Source: Candidatus Aminicenantota bacterium (GTDB lineage: Bacteria; Acidobacteriota; Aminicenantia; S016-38). From it: DNA of 5,738 nt. This document shows positions 1 through 4,828 of the stretch, one piece after another. The stretch is from NCBI GenBank assembly GCA_027062035.1, contig JAMOUL010000331.1:1-5738 (forward strand), written 5' to 3'. Both the position numbers and the translations under genes were made by a program. Positions within the stretch are counted from its first letter, which is position 1; every line of letters starts with the position of its first letter. Under the pieces are notes generated by a model. The model saw only the letters and a program-made list of their open reading frames with translations. It was not told where the DNA came from and did not search any database.

Positions 1-401
<401 letters not shown>

Positions 402-511
402 AGAATGTATGAGCTATTGCTCAGATTCTTGGTCACAAGGCAGTGGCTCTGCCCTGATTTCAAAGGTTTTTTTACATGAGAGCAGCCATCCAACCTGGAC
501 GGCAATTATAG
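402..511 (-). other. 16S rRNA leader (pre-rRNA 5' external spacer)
   Basis: This is the transcribed stretch between the -10 box of the proximal promoter P3 and the mature 16S 5' end; the start site is expected near 504-506. It contains two small hairpins that would form in the pre-rRNA: a 5-bp stem with a TATT loop at 410-423 and GGCAG/CTGCC at 439-453. It also contains a TGCTCTC motif that resembles the beginning of boxA (478-484, complement). No tRNA and no convincing protein-coding frame is present. The RNase III stem partner would lie beyond the left edge and cannot be checked here. Confidence 0.6.
478..484 (-). promoter_or_regulatory. boxA-like motif in P3 leader
   Basis: The complement reads TGCTCTC, matching the first six bases of the rRNA antitermination boxA (E. 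coli TGCTCTTTAACA) and then diverging. It follows the hairpin of repeat copy A after 2 bases, which resembles a boxB-then-boxA order. The match is short, so this is tentative. Confidence 0.3.
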
Positions 512-517
512 ATTTTA
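487..517 (-). repeat. 31-bp promoter-linked repeat, copy A (at P3)
   Basis: This element matches 646-676 at 28 of 31 positions. On the minus strand it begins with the TAAAAT -10 box, continues through the likely start site, and ends in the near-palindrome CGTCCAGGTTGGATG, in which one base departs from a perfect 6-3-6 inverted repeat. It would be the first transcribed part of P3 RNA and could fold as a small 5' hairpin (a G-U pair replaces the outer pairing), or act as a protein-binding site. Confidence 0.8.
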
Positions 518-540
518 GGTCAAAAGGATATATTTGTCAA
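512..540 (-). promoter_or_regulatory. rRNA promoter P3 (proximal), TTGACA-17-TAAAAT
   Basis: Read on the minus strand, the -35 box is TTGACA (535-540), the spacer is 17 bases and the -10 box is TAAAAT (512-517). An A-rich stretch just upstream (about 549-569) could act as an UP element. Transcription would start near 504-506, giving a leader of roughly 100 nt before 16S. The -10 box is the start of a 31-bp element also found at promoter P1. Confidence 0.75.
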
Positions 541-565
541 TACCCAAATTGAATTTTTTCTTTCA

Positions 566-588
566 AATTATCCGAGAGCCAGATAATT
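566..588. repeat. Inverted repeat overlapping the P2 -10 box
   Basis: Arms AATTATC (566-572) and GATAATT (582-588) flank 9 bases. The right arm overlaps the TATAAT of P2, so a dimeric protein bound here would block P2. In RNA made from P1 the arms could form a 7-bp hairpin. The stem is AT-rich and could be chance in this composition. Confidence 0.4.
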
Positions 589-613
589 ATATCACACTCA
601 GTTGTGTTGTCAA
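586..613 (-). promoter_or_regulatory. rRNA promoter P2 (middle), TTGACA-16-TATAAT
   Basis: On the minus strand both hexamers match the sigma-70 consensus exactly: TTGACA at 608-613 and TATAAT at 586-591, separated by 16 bases. It lies between P1 and P3 and points into the 16S gene. Unlike P1 and P3 it lacks the shared 31-bp downstream element. An AATTATC/GATAATT inverted repeat overlaps its -10 box and start region. Confidence 0.75.
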
Positions 614-628
614 CCTAAAAAGAAAAAC

Positions 629-635
629 GAGAACA
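629..635 (-). promoter_or_regulatory. boxA-like motif in P1 leader
   Basis: The complement reads TGTTCTC, close to the first bases of the Bacillus-type boxA (TGTTCTTTGAAA). It lies 10 bases after the hairpin of repeat copy B, repeating the hairpin-then-boxA-like order seen after P3. The motif is short and in AT-rich DNA, so this is tentative. Confidence 0.25.
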
Positions 636-645
636 ATTTTCTTAT

Positions 646-676
646 CGTCCAACCTGGACGACAATTTTAGATTTTA
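646..676 (-). repeat. 31-bp promoter-linked repeat, copy B (at P1)
   Basis: This is the second copy, 159 bases from the first, in the same orientation and at the same position relative to its promoter. The arms here are perfect: CGTCCA, a 3-base loop, and TGGACG (646-660). The differences from copy A are at 3 of 31 positions, one of them in the palindrome arm. The matching placement from -10 through about +20 suggests either duplication of a promoter module or selection on a leader hairpin or operator. Confidence 0.8.
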
Positions 677-699
677 TATAAAAATAATAGTTAAGTCAA
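671..699 (-). promoter_or_regulatory. rRNA promoter P1 (distal), TTGACT-17-TAAAAT with upstream A-tract
   Basis: On the minus strand the -35 box is TTGACT (694-699), followed by a 17-base AT-only-like spacer and TAAAAT (671-676). Immediately upstream (about 700-722) is a long A-rich tract on this strand, as expected for an UP element that binds the RNA polymerase alpha subunit. Spacing and -10 sequence equal those of P3, and both are followed by the same hairpin element. Confidence 0.7.
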
Positions 700-753
700 C
701 CCTTTTTTCTTTTTTTTCGTTTCAGGATTTCCTAAAAAACTTTCCCTCAGGGT

Positions 754-782
754 TTGAAAAAGTTTTTTTTAAGGAATATAAT
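754..782 (+). promoter_or_regulatory. kor operon promoter, TTGAAA-17-TATAAT
   Basis: The -35 box TTGAAA (754-759), a 17-base T-rich spacer and a perfect TATAAT (777-782) precede korD. The start site would be near 789, leaving a leader of only about 20 nt that holds little beyond the ribosome binding site. That leaves no room for a riboswitch or attenuator downstream of this start. It diverges from the rRNA promoters. Confidence 0.75.
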
Positions 783-801
783 TTTAGCCTTTAACGATAG
801 T

Positions 802-806
802 GGAGG
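802..806 (+). promoter_or_regulatory. Ribosome binding site of korD
   Basis: GGAGG lies four bases before the ATG at 811. It settles the start of korD: the upstream in-frame TTG at 754 lies within the promoter -35 box and has no such site. Confidence 0.85.
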
Positions 807-810
807 AATT

Positions 811-1098
811 ATGAGTAATGTAATTGAGGAACTTAACCTCGAAATCCGCACCCGGCGGAAAAAACCTTATAATAAGGGAGCTAAAATAATCATTAATCCC
901 GAACTCTGCAAAAGTTGTGCCCTCTGTGTTTTCGTTTGTCCTACAGGGGTGCTGGAAATGGTGGAAAACAAAAGAAATATCTATAATTACTCTGCGGAGG
1001 CAGTAGCTCCCGAGTACTGTACATTATGTCAGTTCTGCGTGTACCAGTGTCCGGACTTTGCCATAGTGGTGGAAAAGGAAGAAGGAGGGGAAAAATGA
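811..1098 (+). CDS. korD: 2-oxoglutarate:ferredoxin oxidoreductase, delta (ferredoxin-like) subunit
   Basis: This 95-residue protein carries two CxxCxxCxxxCP motifs, at C33-C43 and C70-C80, each the signature of a [4Fe-4S] cluster in bacterial 2[4Fe-4S] ferredoxins. In this enzyme family the delta subunit passes electrons from the catalytic beta subunit to soluble ferredoxin in the cytoplasm. The N-terminal 30 residues are basic and without cysteines, and the C-terminus is Glu/Lys-rich. The ATG at 811 is chosen because GGAGG precedes it and because a longer version would begin inside the promoter. The stop overlaps the korA start by ATGA (1095-1098). The gene order delta-alpha-beta-gamma matches the OorDABC cluster of Epsilonproteobacteria and the korDABC clusters of other anaerobes, which supports the 2-oxoglutarate assignment. 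Confidence 0.92.
   Translation: MSNVIEELNLEIRTRRKKPYNKGAKIIINPELCKSCALCVFVCPTGVLEMVENKRNIYNYSAEAVAPEYCTLCQFCVYQCPDFAIVVEKEEGGEK
1084..1088 (+). promoter_or_regulatory. Ribosome binding site of korA
   Basis: GGAGG inside the end of korD, six bases before the ATG at 1095. It favours this start over an in-frame ATG at 1026, which would add 23 residues encoded by bases that belong to the second iron-sulfur motif of korD. Confidence 0.85.
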
Positions 1099-2219
1099 GA
1101 AAGGTAATGCCAGGAAACGAAACTATAGCCCATGCAGCTATAGCCGCAGGGTGCAGGTTTTACGCAGGTTACCCGATAACACCCTCCTCAGAACTTGCAG
1201 CTGCCATGTCATATCTTCTTCCCAGGGTAGGGGGAAAGTTTATCCAGATGGAAGATGAAATTGCATCCATGGCCGCGGCAATAGGTGCTTCTATTACAGG
1301 AGAAAAGGCAATGACCGCAACATCCGGACCGGGATTCTCCCTTAAACAGGAACACATCGGTCTGGCCTGCATGATGGAAGTGCCCGTTGTCATAGTAAAC
1401 GTAATGAGGGGTGGACCATCCACCGGATTGCCAACCCATCCAGCTCAGGGTGATGTTATGCAGGCGAGATGGGGAACTCATGGCGATCATCCAATAATTG
1501 CAATAGCCCCGGCTTTTCCCAGGGAAATTTATCTTGAAACAATTAGAGCCTTCAACCTGGCAGAACAATACAGAAATCCCGTAATCCTTCTCATAGATGA
1601 GATTCTGGGACACACTTATGAGGTGGTGGACATACCGGAGCCAGGGGAATATGACATAATCAACAGAAAACTCCCACCGAAGGGGCTGGACAGACTGGAC
1701 TTCTATACCTACGAAAGGAAGGAGGGAGACCCACCACTCCTCCCCAATTTCTTCATGGGCTACAAATTCCACTTTGAAAGTCTTGCACACGATGAGATGG
1801 GCTTTCCAACCACAGATCCTGAGAAGGTAGACAGAATAACCGCCCTCCGGGAAGCAAAGATCGAAAAAAATAAAGAAAAAATCTGGAAAAACCACCTTCT
1901 GATGGTTGAAGATGCAGATGTGGTTGTAATAGCCTTCGGTTCTGTTGCAAGATCTGCTATGGTAGCCGTAGAAATGGCAAGAAAGGAGGGTATAAAGGCA
2001 GGGCTTTTCAGACCCATAACCCTCTGGCCATTCCCGGATGACCCACTAAGAAAGGCCATCTCAGAAAAGCAAAGGGTAATAGTGGCAGAAATGAATCTGG
2101 GGCAGGTGAAACTGGAAGTGGAAAGGGCCCTACGAAGGGAGGTGGAAGGCCTGAACAAAGTTAATGGAATACCCATAAGTCCCGTGGAAATACTGGAACG
2201 CCTCAAGGAGGAAAAATGA
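1095..2219 (+). CDS. korA: 2-oxoglutarate:ferredoxin oxidoreductase, alpha subunit
   Basis: This 374-residue protein has the alpha-subunit architecture: an N-terminal pyrimidine-binding domain of the pyruvate:ferredoxin oxidoreductase type (about 1-200), then a C-terminal domain II (about 270-370, beginning near DADVVVIAFGSVARSA). Visible family motifs are YPITPSSE (26-33), the QMEDEIASM stretch (51-59), TSGPG (76-80) and RGGPSTGLPT (105-114). With KorB it decarboxylates a 2-oxoacid on thiamine diphosphate and forms the acyl-CoA, reducing two ferredoxins. The sequence resembles OorA/KorA, as I recall those proteins, more than pyruvate or branched-chain enzymes, so 2-oxoglutarate is the likely substrate, although sequence alone does not prove it. 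The length is normal for separate KorA proteins that lack a fused gamma domain. Start 1095 is preferred over 1026. It overlaps korD and korB by ATGA. Confidence 0.93.
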   Translation: MRKVMPGNETIAHAAIAAGCRFYAGYPITPSSELAAAMSYLLPRVGGKFIQMEDEIASMAAAIGASITGEKAMTATSGPGFSLKQEHIGLACMMEVPVVIVNVMRGGPSTGLPTHPAQGDVMQARWGTHGDHPIIAIAPAFPREIYLETIRAFNLAEQYRNPVILLIDEILGHTYEVVDIPEPGEYDIINRKLPPKGLDRLDFYTYERKEGDPPLLPNFFMGYKFHFESLAHDEMGFPTTDPEKVDRITALREAKIEKNKEKIWKNHLLMVEDADVVVIAFGSVARSAMVAVEMARKEGIKAGLFRPITLWPFPDDPLRKAISEKQRVIVAEMNLGQVKLEVERALRREVEGLNKVNGIPISPVEILERLKEEK

Positions 2220-3031
2220 GCTATATGGATTACGTTAGACAGTTTAAACTGCCCCATTCCTGGTGTCCGGGCTGCGGAATAGGGGCAATAATGCAGGCCA
2301 TAGTGAGGGCCTTCGATGCCCTTGGATGGAAACCTGAGGATATAGCCTTTATAACCGGAATAGGATGTTCTGGAAGGATGTCCACATACATAAACGCGAA
2401 CACAATGCACACCACCCACGGCAGACCCCTCGCCTTTGCAACAGGGGTGAAGCTTGCCCGTCCCGACAAACATGTGGTGGTGGTAAGTGGAGATGGAGAT
2501 GCACTTGCTATAGGAGGAAACCATTTTATCCACGCGGCGAGAAGGAATATAGATATAAAACTCATCATAATAAACAACTCCGTCTATGGAATGACCGGTG
2601 GGCAGGTTTCCCCGACAACCCCCCAGCTGTTCAGAACCCAGACTACTCCCTATGGAAACATAGAACCCAACTTTGATGTGGTTAAACTTGCAATAGGAGC
2701 TGGAGCCACCTTTGTTGCCAGGGAATCTGTAACAAGGCCGAGAAATCTGGAAAAGTTGATTGAAAAATCCTTTCAACACAAGGGATTTTCTGTGGTGGAA
2801 GCAATATCCAACTGCCATATAAACCTTGGAAGAAGGAACAAACTCAAGGATCAAATAACCATGCTCAGGTGGATAAACGACAGGATAATACCCAAGAACG
2901 TCGCAGCAAAGAAATCCCCTGAGGAACTCGGTGATAAGATCGTTCTCGGACTTTTCCACGAAGATAATGAAAGAAAGGAATACAATGAGCTTTATGAAGA
3001 AATCATCCTAAAAGCAAGGGGTGAAAAATGA
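2216..3031 (+). CDS. korB: 2-oxoglutarate:ferredoxin oxidoreductase, beta subunit (thiamine diphosphate and Fe-S)
   Basis: This 271-residue catalytic subunit has the thiamine diphosphate/Mg2+ motif beginning GDGD at 92-95 and ending in NN at 120-121. Four cysteines fit the [4Fe-4S] cluster conserved in beta subunits of this family: C17 and C20 (WCPGCG), C51 (GIGCSGR) and C200 (before the GRRNK stretch). The HGRPLAFATGVKLA stretch (68-81) is also typical. It pairs with KorA to cleave the 2-oxoacid and transfers electrons through its cluster to KorD. The C-terminal tail after about 235 is charged and variable. AAGGAGG (2205-2211) precedes the ATG, and the start overlaps the korA stop by ATGA. 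Its end overlaps korC in the same way, so subunit synthesis is probably coupled. Confidence 0.94.
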   Translation: MSYMDYVRQFKLPHSWCPGCGIGAIMQAIVRAFDALGWKPEDIAFITGIGCSGRMSTYINANTMHTTHGRPLAFATGVKLARPDKHVVVVSGDGDALAIGGNHFIHAARRNIDIKLIIINNSVYGMTGGQVSPTTPQLFRTQTTPYGNIEPNFDVVKLAIGAGATFVARESVTRPRNLEKLIEKSFQHKGFSVVEAISNCHINLGRRNKLKDQITMLRWINDRIIPKNVAAKKSPEELGDKIVLGLFHEDNERKEYNELYEEIILKARGEK

Positions 3032-3561
3032 GTAAACATTACGAGCTTCGTTTTAGCGCCATCGGAGGACAGGGAATAATAACTGCAGGGGCACTCCTGG
3101 CAGAAGCAGTGGTGGAATATAAGGGGCTCTATGCGATACACAGTCCGAGATACACAGCTCAGGTAAGGGGAGGCCCAACCAAGGTTGATGTGGTAATAGA
3201 CGAAAAACCTATATATTTTCCCAAAACCATCGCGGTCGACTTTTATCTTTCAACCAGTCAGAAATCCTTTGAAACCTATTTCCAGGATATCAAGGAGGGG
3301 GCAATAATAGTCCTGGACTCCAACCTGGTAAATGAGTTCAACGATCCCAGATACAAAGTATACAGAATTCCTCTCATAGAGACCGCTGCGAAGGAGATTG
3401 GAAATGTGGTAACCGTTTCCACCCTGAGCCTGGCGGTTACTGCAAAGCTTACAGGTCTTCTGACCCTTGAAGAACTGGAGGATTTCGTTCCCAAAAACGT
3501 GCCAAAAGGTTATGAGGAAATCAACATTAAGGCAGTACGTCTTGGTTTTTCTCTGGTGTGA
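3028..3561 (+). CDS. korC: 2-oxoglutarate:ferredoxin oxidoreductase, gamma subunit
   Basis: This 177-residue protein is a full-length gamma subunit. It has the family motif GGQGI at 13-17 near the N-terminus, followed by a helix ending AEAVVE, and the SPRYTAQVRGGPTKVDVVI segment (39-57) typical of 2-oxoacid:acceptor oxidoreductase gamma domains. The gamma subunit packs against alpha and beta and helps form the CoA site. A purine-rich AAGGGG (3016-3021) precedes the ATG, which overlaps the korB stop by ATGA. The TGA stop overlaps the GTG of the next gene. With korD, korA and korB present, the four-subunit enzyme is complete. Confidence 0.93.
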   Translation: MSKHYELRFSAIGGQGIITAGALLAEAVVEYKGLYAIHSPRYTAQVRGGPTKVDVVIDEKPIYFPKTIAVDFYLSTSQKSFETYFQDIKEGAIIVLDSNLVNEFNDPRYKVYRIPLIETAAKEIGNVVTVSTLSLAVTAKLTGLLTLEELEDFVPKNVPKGYEEINIKAVRLGFSLV

Positions 3562-3932
3562 GGGTAGTTGCAGCAATAATTAAAAATCCCGGGGGAAAAT
3601 TCCTCATAGGAAAGAGGCGTTCCGGCCCTCGAAAAGGTCGCTGGGAATTTCCCGGTGGTAAGGTTAAACCGGGAGAGGATGAAAGGGAAACCCTTATAAG
3701 GGAACTCATGGAAGAACTGAGTCTGAAGGTGGATATCGAAGAAAAGCTGGGGGAAGTAAACTTTTCCTATCCGGACCTTTCCATAACCCTCATCGGATAT
3801 CTCTGCAGCACATCCAGCCAACCGAAATTATTAAAGGACCATTCCTCCCTTGCCTGGGTCAGTCTGGAAGAGATCGATAATTACGACCTCTGTGAAGCTG
3901 ACAGGGAACTATTAAAACTACTTAAACATTGA
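3558..3932 (+). CDS. Nudix hydrolase, MutT-like ((8-oxo)-dGTP diphosphatase type)
   Basis: This 124-residue protein, close in length to MutT, contains a complete Nudix box from about residue 33 to 55: GGKVKPGE, seven residues, then RELMEEL, fitting GX5EX7REUXEEXGU except that Leu replaces the late Gly, a common change. The WEFPGGK segment just before it is typical of the MutT/8-oxo-dGTP group. Such enzymes hydrolyse oxidised nucleoside triphosphates, with Mg2+ held by the glutamates, and limit mutation. Substrate is not fixed by the motif, so other nucleotide or sugar-nucleotide substrates remain possible. The start is GTG at 3558, overlapping the korC stop by GTGA, without an obvious Shine-Dalgarno sequence, so translation probably depends on coupling to korC. 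Confidence 0.88.
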   Translation: MRVVAAIIKNPGGKFLIGKRRSGPRKGRWEFPGGKVKPGEDERETLIRELMEELSLKVDIEEKLGEVNFSYPDLSITLIGYLCSTSSQPKLLKDHSSLAWVSLEEIDNYDLCEADRELLKLLKH

Positions 3933-4828
3933 ACAGGCCCCTGCTTTTGCCGGCTCTTTGCCTTCTCCTGGGTACTGTAGCAGGTTTAAACTTTTCCTGG
4001 TTTCCACTTTTACCTGCCTTTCTTTCGGCATCAGTCTGGGTTGTATTGCTCTCCAGCAAAAGAGGATTTCACCTGCCCCTCCTGCTTGTCTCATTATTCA
4101 TCCTGGGCGGCCACCTTTCCCATAAAGCTAAAACCCATATACTGAATTCCCCCTTTTATAATCTTGAAAGCCCTGATTATGTGGATATCTCCGGAAGCCT
4201 TTACAGGAATCCGGAATTCTCAAAGGATTTAACAAGGTTGTACATAAAAACCCGGGAGGGCAGGGTAATAATTTCAGTAAGGGGAATTATAAGGGGATTT
4301 TATCGCGGTGATCGGATTGAGGGAAGCGCCAGAATTTATTCCACCCGCCATCCCTGTAATTTCGGGGTCAAAAGGACCGGCATCTTTCTTGCCCAGGGAA
4401 TCTCAGCCTACGGATATTCAAAGTCCCGCCTGTTCTTCAGGAAAATATCAAAGGGGCACCTATCGTTTCTATATAAAATAAAGGAGAGAGCAGCCTTAAA
4501 AATAAATTCCCTTCCCAATCCCTATTCTTCCATAATGGCAGCCCTCCTGCTGGGAGAAAGATTTTCCATGGAAGAGAGGGAGAGAAGAGCCCTTAAAACC
4601 GCCGGCATTTATCATTTAATGGCCATCTCCGGAGCCCATGTTGGGATTTCTTTACTTTGTCTGGCTCATCTCAGGACTATTTACACACAGAAGAAATTTG
4701 AGACTCTGGGTTTCTCTTGCATCCCTGGGTGTCTTCTACATGTGGATGGAAGGAAGTCCATCCATAGACAGGGCCAGTTTAATAGCTGCTCTGCTGATCG
4801 GAGGAAAACTTCTCTGGAGGGATATTGA
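3929..4828 (+). CDS. comEC: ComEC/Rec2 DNA-uptake channel, N-terminal fragment (frame broken near residue 240)
   Basis: ComEC is the inner-membrane channel for single-stranded DNA in natural transformation. Residues 1-240 fit its N-terminal part. Hydrophobic helices lie at about 5-21, 24-42 and 48-62. An OB-fold-like region (DUF4131 type) spans about 84-170 and includes FLAQGISAYGY. The start of the competence domain follows, with ALLLGER and LMAISGAHVGI (about 229-240). After I240 this frame gives 59 residues that do not look like ComEC and stops at 4828, while the expected continuation (LYFVWLISGLF...) lies in another frame. Skipping one T of the TTT at 4647-4649 restores the family sequence. 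The start is TTG at 3929, forced by an in-frame stop at 3923 and overlapping the Nudix stop by TTGA. The cause may be a sequencing error, a real mutation or, less likely, recoding. Confidence 0.85.
   Translation: MNRPLLLPALCLLLGTVAGLNFSWFPLLPAFLSASVWVVLLSSKRGFHLPLLLVSLFILGGHLSHKAKTHILNSPFYNLESPDYVDISGSLYRNPEFSKDLTRLYIKTREGRVIISVRGIIRGFYRGDRIEGSARIYSTRHPCNFGVKRTGIFLAQGISAYGYSKSRLFFRKISKGHLSFLYKIKERAALKINSLPNPYSSIMAALLLGERFSMEERERRALKTAGIYHLMAISGAHVGISLLCLAHLRTIYTQKKFETLGFSCIPGCLLHVDGRKSIHRQGQFNSCSADRRKTSLEGY

Noticed and set aside
463..475. T-run as a rightward intrinsic terminator together with the hairpin at 439-453
   Set aside because: The stem is only 5 bp, the spacing to the T-run is about 10 bases, and no rightward gene ends here; the region is the rRNA leader on the other strand.
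534..794. Open frame of 86 codons in the intergenic region
   Set aside because: Low-complexity AT-rich translation (many Phe, Lys, Asn) with no ribosome binding site, crossing three promoters.
754..810. N-terminal extension of korD from a TTG at 754
   Set aside because: It would start within the -35 box of the operon promoter, upstream of the expected transcript start.
1026..1094. N-terminal extension of korA from an ATG at 1026
   Set aside because: The extension is encoded by korD iron-sulfur motif bases in another frame, and GGAGG precedes the ATG at 1095, where alpha subunits normally begin.
1209..1895. Antisense open frame of 228 codons opposite korA
   Set aside because: It is a shadow of korA, with Trp/Cys/His-rich composition and no motif.
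1760..2959. Long antisense open frame of 399 codons opposite korA and korB
   Set aside because: It lies wholly opposite two strongly supported genes and has no recognisable domain; stop-free antisense frames arise from codon bias.
4649..4828. The 59-residue tail of the N-terminal ComEC frame as a genuine protein end
   Set aside because: The tail lacks ComEC features, while the other frame over the same bases gives excellent ComEC sequence; it is out-of-frame translation.
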